Shown one piece after another: positions 23,140 through 33,482 of a DNA stretch of 64,000 bases. The notes beneath the pieces were generated by a model. It did not search any database and had not been told where the DNA came from. It was given only the letters and a program-made list of their open reading frames with translations. The translations under genes and the position numbers were made by a program. Position 1 is the first letter of the stretch; every line of letters starts with the position of its first letter. Source of the stretch: Seiridium cupressi (Eukaryota; Ascomycota; Sordariomycetes; Amphisphaeriales; Sporocadaceae); contig JARVKI010000063.1 in the NCBI GenBank assembly GCA_036674765.1, positions 124,001 through 188,000 of the forward strand. Reading direction: 5' to 3'.

Positions 23140-25882
23140 ATGTCGTGGCCAAGGACAACGCAATGGGCGCTAATTGCCAGCGCAGCCTCGCTGGTCAACA
23201 GTCAGTATTCTGGATGGGCGCCGAATCAGGTTAATGCCACGATGTGCTTGTGGCAGAACCCACGAGGTGAGTGATGGAACGCAAGCTCTTTTCGACAGCT
23301 CACGGCGACTGATTTATACTTGTTAGTCGCAACTATCAAAGATACCGCCTATATTGATGGAGGATGGTTGTGGTGGACGCCAGGCATGGCTGATGGAACC
23401 CTCGGCAACCCTGTGTTTGATGGTATGATATACTTCTGCAAGTGTCGTGATGCAGCTCTAACTTAGACCCAAAAGGCAACCCGCTGAGAAACGTCTTTCT
23501 CCTCAACTTCAGCAAACCCTTTAATACATCGGACAATATAAGTGAGATTTTCGATTTGCTTCCGATAGGCGGCTCGAATGGCAATGCGTTAAATAATCTG
23601 GCACCAAACTACTTCGATGGTGCCCTCCTTGCCAACGACCACGAATTTTTCATGTACGGTGGACTTCTAACACAGAGTGATGTCCGTGCTTCGACTCCAA
23701 ACGCCGACTCAATTCTGGCCTACCAAGAGTCTCAGTACGGAACACCAAAGGGTATTTGGACTGAAGGGTTCTTTGGTGCAACTCTACCCGATAATACATT
23801 GAATCGGTACCTGGCGTACGGCGGCGCTGCGAACGCTCCGTCTGAGAACAAGGCCTACTATTTCGGCGGATTGCACTCGCCCACCTGGGGTGAGATATAC
23901 GTACAGAGCCCGAACGCCTCACTGAGTGCTCTCAATGCCTCCAATACCCTGATCACTTTGGATATGACGACTCAACTGGAAGAGATCTGGAAGAACGTGA
24001 CTCTGCCATCGAACATCAAAGGCCGAGGAGGTCCTGACCTGGTGTGGGTTCCAGTTGGAGCACAAGGCATCTTGGTTGCGTTAGGGGGGGTAACTTATCC
24101 CGATTTCAGCAACCCTGACCTTGTGTCAGCGAATGAGGGGCAGAGCGTGAGTCAAAACCCAGTAGGTTTTGTCTATGCCAGATACTGATCAATTTATAGG
24201 AGGCCGACAGCCCTGCCTTTATGGCAGATATTGATATATATGACATTGCTGGCGATAAATGGTACAAACAGCCGACCATAGCCGGTCCGCCCCAACTTGC
24301 TCTGGGCTGTGCCGTTGTTGCCGTCGCACAAGATGCCTCAAGTTACAATATCTACTACTATGGTGGTTATGACGGTATTCACCAGACGCAGTCATTCAAT
24401 GACGATGTCTGGATCTTGTCCCTCCCCTCGTTCATGTGGATGAAGGTTTCCTCTGGAAATTCAGATCACGCACGAGCTGGGCACAGATGCGTAAAACCCT
24501 ATCCAGATCAAATGATCGTGATCGGTGGCTACCCGGCTTTGGAGGGAGGCAATTTCAACTGCGTTGAGGAGAGCATTCTCCAGATCTTCAATCTCACCGA
24601 GGGCAAGTGGATGGAATCATACGACCCCGATCTCTACGCCGACTATGGAGTTCCCGAAATGATTCATCTAATGATCGGAGGAAGCGAGACAGGTGGCGCG
24701 ACAATGACTGTTCCGACACCATCGGGCTGGGCAACTCCTGCTCTCGCCCAGGTCTTCGAAACAAAGTATCCTACATCGAAGATCACAACATACTACCCAT
24801 ATACCCCTTACAATGAGACTAATCCAAGAACACCAATATCAAACAATGGGGTTCCCTCCTGGCTTGCACCCGTCTTGGGTGTAGTTCTCGGCCTCGTCTT
24901 CCTCTCTGCCATCGTGGTTGCTATCTTGCTCTACCGAAGACGCAAGTTGCTGCGACAAAACAGACTTGGTGATGGCTCCGTGGACGAAAACGGAAACCGC
25001 ATTCTATCCTGGATGCGCGGCCAAGACGGCACGAGCAACAAGGCGCAAACAGTCACGAGCGAGGAGCCGTCGAACACACTCAACGACATGGAAAGCCAAG
25101 CAGGGGGCCAGACCCCGTATCAGAGTAAACAAGAAATGGCTCAAGTGCAGCAGCCGGCACATGTTGTATCAGAGATGCCCGATACGCCGTTGTTTGAGAT
25201 GATGGGTGAGCAATCTCTATACGTTCCCAATCCGACTCGCTCTAGAGTACTAACTTGTGATATAGACACATCGCCTCGCGTAGAATTAGGCGACACAGGC
25301 CTCACGCCCGTCGATATAATAAACAAACACTCGCACTTTGCGAGAACTCCGCGCTCAACGACGACACCAACCAACCCATCATCCTTTTCCAACTACTCGA
25401 GCAACGTCGACCACGCCTCGATATCCACGAACTCGCAATCGCGCGCCGCTTTCCCCGCTTCAGATGCCGGGCGGCCAGACTCACCCGCGTTGGGCCATGT
25501 ACAAGCGCCTACGCCGACCGAGAACTCACAGCCGCCGCCGCCAGACAGCAGAGTCGTGTCGGGCGTGAGCAGCATGAGCGGGCGCGACCAGGCGCACCTG
25601 CGCAACATCAGCGACGTGAGCGCAAGCACGACGGGCTCAGCAGGCGCGGCGGGACCGCCTACGCCAATCATAAGTAACACGGGGCCGTTCTCGCCGCTCG
25701 GACCCGTGAGCCCGCCGAGTGCGACGTCAGAAGGACGGGAGGATTATTTCCAGAGCATGGGACGGCCATTAACAACTGGGAATTACCTGGGGTCCAATAC
25801 CGGCTCAGCGGCGTCGCCGTTGAGGAGGAGTGTGTTCGTGGAGAGCCAGGACGACCTAGGCGAAAAGAAGGAGAGGAGGTGA
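23140..25882 (+). CDS. Kelch-repeat, single-pass membrane protein
   Basis: Exons 23140-23266, 23327-23422, 23467-24146, 24200-25205 and 25266-25882 encode 841 residues. A signal peptide (WALIASAASLVNS) precedes an extracellular kelch beta-propeller of about 490 residues, visible as repeated FMYGG, AYYFGG, VALGG, YYYGGYDG and IVIGGYP blades with N-glycosylation sites (NAS, NVT, NLT). One membrane span lies at about 522-545 (WLAPVLGVVLGLVFLSAIVV), followed by the stop-transfer YRRRK. The cytoplasmic tail of about 290 residues is disordered and Ser/Pro/Thr-rich. The last intron (25206-25265) has an ideal TACTAAC branch site but is in frame without a stop, so an unspliced form would also be translatable. 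Fungal proteins of this layout are generally uncharacterised surface or cell-end proteins; ligand unknown. Confidence 0.88.
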
Positions 25883-26505
25883 TGTCAAAGAAGATCTATA
25901 ATGTAATGATGTGTGATACCATGGGACAGGCTGGGGAAATGAAGTCTCTTATGTGTATATACGTTTAGTTGGGAAGAGACATCATTGTCTGTGTGGTCGG
26001 AGCTGCCACTGCGGTTTGGGAGGCATCATCGTATGGTCAAGATTTACGATCACTTTTTTTTTCTTGCACAATGAAATATTCGACAATTCGGCATTCTTAG
26101 AGTCAGCGATAAGTATTGATTATATTGGATATGTGGGCGCTTTAGTCAGCGTTGATATGTGAACTTACGATCGAATGAACCACGAATAGCATAAAGATAT
26201 CCAAACCCTTCGTCTTCAAAAGGTGTACTCGAGTCCACATGTCTTTGGCATCATTTCTTACAACGGTCTCAACTAGGAATTGTTTTCAATAAGCCACACT
26301 ATCTAACTTTACAGCCGTGGCTGATTTGCTAAGCGACAGGTATAAAGGCATAACAATTTTCCTTGGGGTATCGTCAGTCAAGAATCCATCATGACCAAAC
26401 CATCCAGGCGAACTCCGTTTTAGGATATGCAATCCCAGCCATCCTTTCATGTTGATTAAGCCACGGCATTCGGCCACTGTGGTTCGCGTTATCGGCACGT
26501 CTGCC
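25883..26505. other. Convergent 3' spacer
   Basis: About 0.6 kb between the stop codons of two convergent genes. AT-rich with a T-run near 26057. Expected to hold both transcription terminators; nothing else is seen. Confidence 0.6.
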
Positions 26506-27654
26506 TCACTTCCGGCCTTTTCTTGTGTTGGCACGAGCTCTAGTCGTCCGACCCTTATTCTTCGAGGAACCTTTGGTCGACTTGGCGGTGGCGTCCTCGA
26601 TCTCGCTCTCCTCTTGCTCCTCCTCTTCTTGCTCCTGGTCCTGGTCCTGGTCCTGTTCTACTTGATCTTGGCCTTGCTCTGACTCATCCCCATGCTCTTG
26701 CTCCTCTTCCTCTTCCTCGGCTTCTTCTTCGGCTTCTTCTTCGGCTTCTTCTTCGGCTTCTTCTTCGGCTTCTTCTTCGGCTTCTTCTTCGGCTTCTTCG
26801 CCGGCGTCATCTTGACTGTCCTCGTTGGCTTCAGGTTCTGTGCTCTCGGCCTTGGCTTTGGCGGCAGCCCTCTTTGAACTTCGTGTGCCTCTTGAACTCT
26901 TTGCTACTGGACTAGACGCGATTGGTGTGTCTTCCTCGGTATCCTCGACCGTACTGCCTCTTGTTCTCGTCGTGCTGCCAGCAACACTAGCACTATCTCC
27001 AGCAGTCGTATTCCCTCGCTTTCTCTTTCTGTTACCACCAGACAGACTAGGAGGCTTTACGGGCTCGTCTAGATCCATTTGTGGCGGGCTTGAGGCGGCT
27101 TCGCTCGGATCGTCTGCTAGTCGTCGCGCCCACATTATGTCGCCATACTCGACTTGCGGCGGTGTGAAGTCCTTGTATTTCTTATCTTCGTCGTCGTAGT
27201 TCTCGCGTTCATCGATGGCCTCCAAGTTATATAGCGATCGAAGCTTCGCCCAGATGCCCGGGATCTTGGTGTGCGTATCGACGTCCGGGTTGATACCATG
27301 GTTGCGCAGGTGCTCGCTAATAGCGAGCATGCGGAAGTGCTTGTGCATACCTAGACAAGGCGTGGGTTAGCCACTGATTTCGTGGAAACTGTCGGGAGGA
27401 TACATACCAGATGGCTTCCACCTTATTATGCCTTTGTAGAGTGAGGCAGTCTGATCGTCTGTCCAGACGTCGGTCAACAGTTCTATAGCTGAGGGCTGAT
27501 TGGGTCTTGCTGCCGAAGGCGTGTCTGCCGCTCTTGGAGTATCGGCTTGCGGCGTGTCTATATCCATGGAATCTTCGTGCGCAGGCGTCGGCGTCTTGGG
27601 TGTGCTCACACCCAAGCTCGCCCGGCCAGTTGCTTTGTTGCGCTTCGGTGGCAT
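26506..27654 (-). CDS. eaf7: NuA4 histone acetyltransferase subunit Eaf7
   Basis: Two exons on the minus strand (27654-27408 and 27350-26506) encode 363 residues. The conserved Eaf7/MRGBP core spans about residues 55-150: WTDDQTASLYKGIIRWKPSG joined across the intron to MHKHFRMLAISEHLRNHGIN, then IWAKLRSLYNLEAIDERE. In yeast this subunit works with Eaf3/Eaf5 in NuA4 and in a separate trimer on transcribed genes. After the core comes a basic patch (GGNRKRKRG) and a long acidic low-complexity region with seven in-phase EEAE units coded by a 12-bp repeat, then an Arg/Lys-rich tail (RTTRARANTRKGRK). Divergent from the GCP6-like gene with a shared 430-bp promoter. Confidence 0.92.
26718..26802 (-). 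repeat. 12-bp tandem repeat coding for EEAE units in Eaf7
   Basis: Seven near-identical copies of a 12-bp unit (TTCTTCTTCGGC on the plus strand). The repeat length is a multiple of three, so copy-number changes would keep the frame. Typical of length-variable acidic linkers in chromatin proteins. Confidence 0.85.
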
Positions 27655-28084
27655 TGTAGGTCAGCCTAGAGCGCAGAGGATGGTTCGATTATAGTTCAAT
27701 TGATGCTTAAAATATTATGGACTATATTTAAGACTGTATGCGGTCGCCAAATGTGCGCGACAGGGAATTAAAGTGCTTGACGTGTAAGCAGATTCATTGA
27801 CGGTTGGATAAAATTTAGAGCTTGGAGCTTGGAGCTTGGAGCTTGGAGCTTGCGGGAGCTTCTCTGAGAGCTCGAGGTCACTGCCGATCGCTAACGCGGC
27901 GCGGGGCCTCGAGGACGCGACTTCCATCAATTAAACTTTGGGCGCGTGCCAAACTTCAGAGTCACTTTGGTGCAGCGCAACGCACTTCGTATCAATATCT
28001 CACGCCGAATGCTTGATGATGAGAGATTCCTGATCCTGGAATTTCCGCGCCAATGAAGTGATCTTCCGGCCTTTCACCACCAAT
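27655..28084. promoter_or_regulatory. Bidirectional promoter between eaf7 and the GCP6-like gene
   Basis: Only 430 bp separate two divergent start codons, so both promoters must lie here. It contains the five-copy GAGCTTG array and several GC-rich patches near 27.9 kb. No TATA box is obvious. Confidence 0.55.
27818..27852. repeat. Five perfect tandem copies of the heptamer GAGCTTG
   Basis: A 35-bp array of a 7-bp unit containing AGCT, without interruptions, in the middle of the shared promoter. A sixth partial match (GGGAGCTTC) follows. Perfect identity suggests a young, slippage-prone array; it might also act as a repeated factor site. Confidence 0.9.
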
Positions 28085-30943
28085 ATGGCGAATGACGATG
28101 TTGGCAATGTCTTCGCAATTCCGGATTTCTGGAAAACTTCTCGATGGCTGAACCTGGCGCGCCCAGGTAAGAATGAATTCTTTAGCCTTGATCTCAAAGC
28201 AGCAGACAAGACCGAATTCTCTAAGATCGGCAAGAGAATAGCGGAGGTCAGATCAGAAGAATTCTTCAAGGTTCCGACTGCTCTAGAACCCCTGAATCCC
28301 AACGTGAGCGAAGAATTACCGAGCATTGTACTCCCTGCGACAGTCTCGCGGAAGCGTAGCTGGGATGACATTGATCTTTTCGACGGTGCCTCAATCAGGG
28401 ACCATGAAGCTCCTGTGTCGACTGCTGGATACAAGAGCTGGGATGGCTTCGTCATGCCGGATATCCCACCAGTTGAACCATTATTCATCACAGAAGCTGG
28501 TCCTAGCACTTATGATGCTGCGTTAGACTCAGCTGACGATCCACTCGGACTCAAAAACGGAAGCCACCATGTGGTGGAGACACATCCATATATCCTGGCT
28601 CTTCTTGCACTCGCCATGGGAAGGGCATCGATATTTTTCACCTGGAGCAAGAAGATCGGCTCGTTTGTGCAGGATTTGGACGCACTACGGATATCTGGCT
28701 ACTCAGCAGACGTTCTGCTAGGTCTGCAGACTAGGTGTCTCCAGTGCGGAAATATCTCCCGCTTCTTGCAAGTCTTCGTACAGATCACTTACAAGACACA
28801 TCCTTCCGCGGGCAGGGTCGCATTGGCAAAGGCTGTGGACACCCTACTCCTCGTAGTTCAGACGAAGCTAGGAGGTCAAGTCAAGAAGATTGGGTCATTA
28901 TTACAACTTCAGTCTCTGGTCTATCCAGTCTATACTATATTGGACTACTTCAATAGCATGGTGGCCAAGCTCAACAAAGCCAGAACGGACGAACAGATGC
29001 TCTCAGTCCTATTTGCAGAGACTCAGGCACTCGAGCATGGCGATGAATTGTTAAGGGATATAATGCGAGAGGTCTTGGCACGCGTCTCGGAACCTTGGCT
29101 AGACTTTGCTCAGAAGTGGATGGGTTTGAACACCGAAGACGGCAATCCAATGACGAAGGATGGGCCCGGGAAGAGTTTTGTCAAAGTCGAGGACGTAGCA
29201 TATGTGGACGACTTTGGCCTCGAAAATGAAGAAGTGGACTACGTCCTAGATGAGCGACGGGTACCGGGTTTCTTTCCGGAGGACATCACCCAGGTTATGT
29301 TCGAAACCGGCAAGAATCTGCGACTTTTGCGTACTCATCATGCCGAACATCCGCTTTGCAGCATTCTTGAATCGATAGATCCGCCAAGTCTTGAGTGGCA
29401 TTACGACTGGAATTCGATACAGGAACTTCAAGAGAAGGTAAACAAGTACGAGACAACATTGTTACAAACAATACGCCGCGGTGGATCGTGCTTGGCAAGC
29501 GATGCGCGGTCTCAACGACATCTGTCCCACGCTGGCTATAGCCTGCAACTCTTTGGTCGGGCAGAAAGTCAACTGGCAGAGCAGCTGGTGGCATCAATCA
29601 AAGAGCTCAACCAACCTCTTCCGGTCGCTAGTGTTGCCGACAGATTGTCTCAACTTCTGCATAGCAGACTATTTGAGGATGAGAACAGCAAGGAGTCAGC
29701 CGGATTGGATCTCGCACCTCATTGGTCACTGCTTCCTCTGCTGTCCTTCGGGCCTCTCGTCCAAGCGCAAGCTAGATTGATAAATAGGGAGTATATGAAA
29801 TTGCTCTTTACTTCCCATAAGCTGCGAGATCATATCCGCTTGCAGAAGGACTTTCAGCTCCTCGGGAGCGGCCTATTCTGCAGTCGACTGTCTCATGCGC
29901 TTTTTGACTCCGACCTGGAGACAGCAGAGCGGCAAGCTGGCGTTGCGAGGAATGGAGGTGTGATGGGCCTTCGGCTTGGCAGTCGAGACACTTGGCCTCC
30001 AGCCAGTTCCGAGCTCCGCCTTGCCTTAATGGGGGTCCTCACCGAAAGCTATTCTCCCGCTCCAAAGCAAGCAGCTTGGCGGAAAGGTCAGTCTGATCTA
30101 CCAGGCGATTTAAGCTTTGCCGTCAGAGATCTTTCAGACGAAGAAATTGAGAAGTGCCTGAATCCAGGATCGCTTGAAGCTCTAGATTTCCTACGTCTTT
30201 CATACAAGCCGCCAGCTCAGCTGGCGCCCGTCATGACACCGATGGTCTTAGTCAAGTATGATAAGATCTTCAAGCTTCTACTTCGTATACTTAGAATGTT
30301 ATACGTTGCCAGTGAGCTCTCCCAAGATCTGAATGGAAGAACGTCCAGGTGGCAAGATGTCAGTGACGTAGCGCTACGATTTCGGACAGAAGCTCAGCAC
30401 TTTATCAGCAGCATAACGACATACTTCTTTGACACAGGGATTGGACTGCAATGGAAGAAATTCGAGAGCTGGCTCGACCAGGTACAGACGGATATAGAAA
30501 ACGACGACCTAGCAGACCAGAGAGCATCCGTTGCGAGTCCAGACAATGTTCGCAAGCATCACGAGCAAGTACTAGACTCTATCATGCACACCCTACTGCT
30601 GAGAAAGCGCCAACAGCCGGTGCTTAAAGTGTTGGAGGACATATTCACTTTTGTACTCAAGTTCTCTCACCTCGCGAGACTAGAAGCCTTGGGTAAACTC
30701 CAAACAGGGCACGAAGATCACTCAGTGGCAGAGCTATACACGATGTTCAAAAGCAAGGTCGATGTCTTCATCACTGTTTGCCGTGGCCTGAGTGAGAGAA
30801 AAGGTCACAACGTCAAGCCCGCGAAGAATGATGTGACCAATGACGTTAGAAAACATGGAACGGAGGAGAACACTATCGATAGACTGTTGTTACGCCTAGA
30901 GATGTCAGGATACTATGGTGGGACAAGATACGAGCACATGTAG
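28085..30943 (+). CDS. Gamma-tubulin complex component, GCP6/Alp16-like (Spc97/Spc98 family)
   Basis: A single uninterrupted exon of 2859 bp codes for 952 residues. The family subunits form the gamma-tubulin ring complex that nucleates microtubules at spindle pole bodies. The N-terminal GRIP1 region is seen at about 170-480 with blocks such as THPYILALLALAMGRAS, SVLFAETQALEHGDELLRDI and the FFPED ... FETGKNLRLLRTHHAEHPL segment diagnostic of the class. The C-terminal GRIP2 half contains LINREYMKLLFTSHKL, HIRLQKDFQLLGSGLFCSRL and VLVKYDKIFKLLLRILRMLY. Length and the FFPED block favour GCP6 over GCP2/3; GCP5 is the alternative. The ATG at 28085 gives MANDDVGNVFAIPDFW; nothing upstream in frame has an ATG. 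Confidence 0.85.
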   Translation: MANDDVGNVFAIPDFWKTSRWLNLARPGKNEFFSLDLKAADKTEFSKIGKRIAEVRSEEFFKVPTALEPLNPNVSEELPSIVLPATVSRKRSWDDIDLFDGASIRDHEAPVSTAGYKSWDGFVMPDIPPVEPLFITEAGPSTYDAALDSADDPLGLKNGSHHVVETHPYILALLALAMGRASIFFTWSKKIGSFVQDLDALRISGYSADVLLGLQTRCLQCGNISRFLQVFVQITYKTHPSAGRVALAKAVDTLLLVVQTKLGGQVKKIGSLLQLQSLVYPVYTILDYFNSMVAKLNKARTDEQMLSVLFAETQALEHGDELLRDIMREVLARVSEPWLDFAQKWMGLNTEDGNPMTKDGPGKSFVKVEDVAYVDDFGLENEEVDYVLDERRVPGFFPEDITQVMFETGKNLRLLRTHHAEHPLCSILESIDPPSLEWHYDWNSIQELQEKVNKYETTLLQTIRRGGSCLASDARSQRHLSHAGYSLQLFGRAESQLAEQLVASIKELNQPLPVASVADRLSQLLHSRLFEDENSKESAGLDLAPHWSLLPLLSFGPLVQAQARLINREYMKLLFTSHKLRDHIRLQKDFQLLGSGLFCSRLSHALFDSDLETAERQAGVARNGGVMGLRLGSRDTWPPASSELRLALMGVLTESYSPAPKQAAWRKGQSDLPGDLSFAVRDLSDEEIEKCLNPGSLEALDFLRLSYKPPAQLAPVMTPMVLVKYDKIFKLLLRILRMLYVASELSQDLNGRTSRWQDVSDVALRFRTEAQHFISSITTYFFDTGIGLQWKKFESWLDQVQTDIENDDLADQRASVASPDNVRKHHEQVLDSIMHTLLLRKRQQPVLKVLEDIFTFVLKFSHLARLEALGKLQTGHEDHSVAELYTMFKSKVDVFITVCRGLSERKGHNVKPAKNDVTNDVRKHGTEENTIDRLLLRLEMSGYYGGTRYEHM

Positions 30944-31201
30944 ATAAATGATACCCATATATAGCACTAATGGTTTCGACAATAAAATCAAGAACCTACA
31001 ATACTGCTTAGACGAATTAGTGATGTGCCCCCTGGCCAATTGAAACCGCTACCCAGTGCACTGGACGCTGCGCTGACCCCGCATCGCGCTCGACGCGCCA
31101 AACGGCAAACCCCCACCACTATTGAAACCCAAAAGCCCATAGCAGTGATAAATTAATTGTTTTGAATTCCGACCAACTTGAATGTACACAACACCGCAAC
31201 C

Positions 31202-32657
31202 ATGTCACGGCCAGGCCCGTCGAGGAACTTGACACTGACAGAAGAGCTCGAGAAGCTCGAACAATCAATCACCTTCACCCTTCAGGAAATCGACCACAAC
31301 TTCAGCAAAGCGCACCGAATCGTAACAAGCAGCATCCTGCCCCTCGTCGAGCAATATGGCGAACACTCCAAGAATGTCTGGGAGGCGTCTAAGGTACGTT
31401 GATACTCTCCGCAGTCCAAGCTACAACGCATGATCTGGTCTGATGGAGTGGTGCACAGTTCTGGAAACAATTCTTCGAAGCATCTGCCAACGTCTCACTT
31501 TCGGGCTACGAGGAGCTAGCCAACGAAGCAGACGCCGCCCGCGTGACGGACGCCGACCAGACGACACAGATTATCGACACAACCACATCGGACGATTACA
31601 CGCCGGAGGACCACGAGCAAGATATCACAGGTGATCAGTCTGCATACGAAGACCGTGCACAACATCGCCATGTCGAGGACTCGCTGTTGGACGACGGCTC
31701 TCTCTCTGGTGGTACCCCACGACCGCCAGCCACGAAATCCATGAAGAAGATGCAGTTTGCGGATATGGATAGCCCATACGAGACTCTTCGCCGAGAACTG
31801 AAGAGCGAGGCAGCCTCGGCTAGAAGTCACGCATTCCCGCCCGAGGTAGAAGAGGACGAAGACGAGGACACTATGCAGCTGCCCGGCATGGCGACACAGG
31901 CACGCTTGCCAGATATGTCGATGACACCGCGGTCGTCAAGTATGCTGGAGGCGCCCACGCCAATGCAAGATCGCGATGCGAAAGGGAAGAGCAAGGATCC
32001 ATTATTGCATAGGGTTCTTGACAAGAACTACAGGATTCAGGCTACACCGCATAGGTTATCGCCAGTCAAGTTGCCAGCGGGCAGAGCAGCACCATTTGGC
32101 GGAGCAGACGATAAAGACATGACGCGGCGCGCTCTCTGGCAAGATAGTCCAATGAGCTCTCCCGAGATAGCAGCCCCCACGTTGCGCACCAACTTATACA
32201 ACGCGGCATCGCCCCTCAAGGCGAGAGGCTTGGCAAGAGGACGCGGAGATGGACCAAGGACTCCCGGTGTCAGCGTGCAGACGCCCGGGACTGCGCGGAA
32301 AACAAGAGATGTCTTCGCAGAGGAAAAGGGCAAGGGCAAGAGGGACCCGCGCGATTATGACTGGAGCGACGACGACGACGATGACGAGACGGATGGTGTG
32401 TTTGGGGGCATGAGTCCGCCAAAGACTATCCAGTTTGCACTGCCACCAAGCAAGCTCTTGCAGACCCCTGGTAAGTTTCCCTTCCTTTCTTGGCAGCATA
32501 TGGTTGCTGACCCGCTCCAGCTCGAGAAGCGAGCAAGCGCATCGTCGACGACATCCTCCTCACAGCTGGCGCTGCTCCTCAATACCTTGAAGAAGACGAG
32601 GAGTATAGTCCAACAATGGTGAAGATGAGCAAGGACATTCTAGAGGACTCGTTCTAG
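31202..32657 (+). CDS. ask1: DASH/Dam1 complex subunit Ask1
   Basis: Exons 31202-31393, 31459-32470 and 32521-32657 encode 446 residues. Ask1 belongs to the DASH ring, which couples kinetochores to spindle microtubules in fungi. The conserved N-terminal domain is residues 1-85: LTLTEELEKLEQSITFTLQE, IDHNFSKAHRIVTSSILPLV and, across the first intron, SKFWKQFFEASANVSLSGYE. The rest is disordered with many SP/TP sites (for example MTPRS, APTPM, DSPMSSPE, VQTPG), matching the known regulation of Ask1 by Cdk1. A second conserved block lies at the C-terminus (ASKRIVDDILLTAG). The start has a good context (AACCATGT). GACGCG motifs lie about 100 bp upstream. Confidence 0.92.
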
Positions 32658-33251
32658 AGGCCTAGATTTCGCGGATTGACGTTGATGGAGAATGCCGAGT
32701 CATGTTTCAGAAAGAAGCAAAACTGAAATCGATTCTGTTGTAAATAGATAATATAAATCAAGATACCCCTATTGTACTCAAATCCGCCTTATATCTTACC
32801 CTTGAAGTCGGTCCGACACCCTTGATCCAGCCCAAAGGAACTCCGAAGACCCCATGAACTGATCACAATTTGCCAGCATTTTCCGAATCCTCCCGTAAGA
32901 TATGAAATCTCCAACTCTATGCGTCTGCCTTTCGACCCTTGACTGACAGGTCGTCTCTAACTCCGAGTCCGCACATCTTTGGAACCCGGAGCCTCTACAT
33001 CGCAAAGCCATCGTGGCGGTATTGTTGCTACCCGGACTCTGGCTTGTCTTCCTATAGGGAGACGAGCAGGTGGGTGCGAACGGGGGTATATGAGAAACCA
33101 AAACCAAAAACCAAGAATGTCTAAACGCTGCGTTTTCCTAGTGATCGTCCATCGCTCGTGAGATAGATGACCCCGTTCTCTTTTCGACCCTGGGAAAGTT
33201 TTGTATCTCCCCATTGTTGTCCAAGATGAGGATGAAGATGTTGTTCTTGAC
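32658..33251. other. Convergent 3' spacer
   Basis: About 0.6 kb between ask1 and the small minus-strand gene. No supported gene; a short open frame on each strand only. Confidence 0.55.
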
Positions 33252-33482
33252 TTAGTAGTCCTTCTTGCTGCTCCTTCTCGAGGAAAGCTTGCTCTTCAGC
33301 AGTTGCCGCGTGCTCGAGAAGCTCGAGGCAGAGGATACGGACGAGGCGTCCGAGCTCTTCTTGGACTTGCTCGTATAGGACGGGACGGTGCTGTACTGCG
33401 TCTCGCGGTCGAGAGCCTGGTACATCTGCAGCATCTGGGACGTGTGCTTGTGGTCTTGGGTGTGGACTGGGTAGTACGACAT
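33252..33482 (-). CDS. Small Ser/Lys-rich protein of unknown function (76 residues)
   Basis: A complete frame on the minus strand beginning MSYYPVHTQDHKHTSQML and ending in Lys/Ser/Arg. Residues 15-30 (MLQMYQALDRETQY) look like a short amphipathic helix; residues 38-76 are a Ser-rich basic tail (KSKKSSDASSVSSASSFSS, then KSKLSSRRSSKK). No signal peptide or membrane span. I have a weak impression that similar small proteins occur in other filamentous ascomycetes, but cannot name a family. The antisense frame (33201-33539) is open too, but is hydrophobic and repetitive, as expected for the shadow of a Ser-rich sequence. Confidence 0.55.
   Translation of the reverse strand: MSYYPVHTQDHKHTSQMLQMYQALDRETQYSTVPSYTSKSKKSSDASSVSSASSFSSTRQLLKSKLSSRRSSKKDY

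Noticed and set aside
26692..26877. Phe/Gly-rich plus-strand frame
   Set aside because: Antisense shadow of the EEAE repeat in eaf7.
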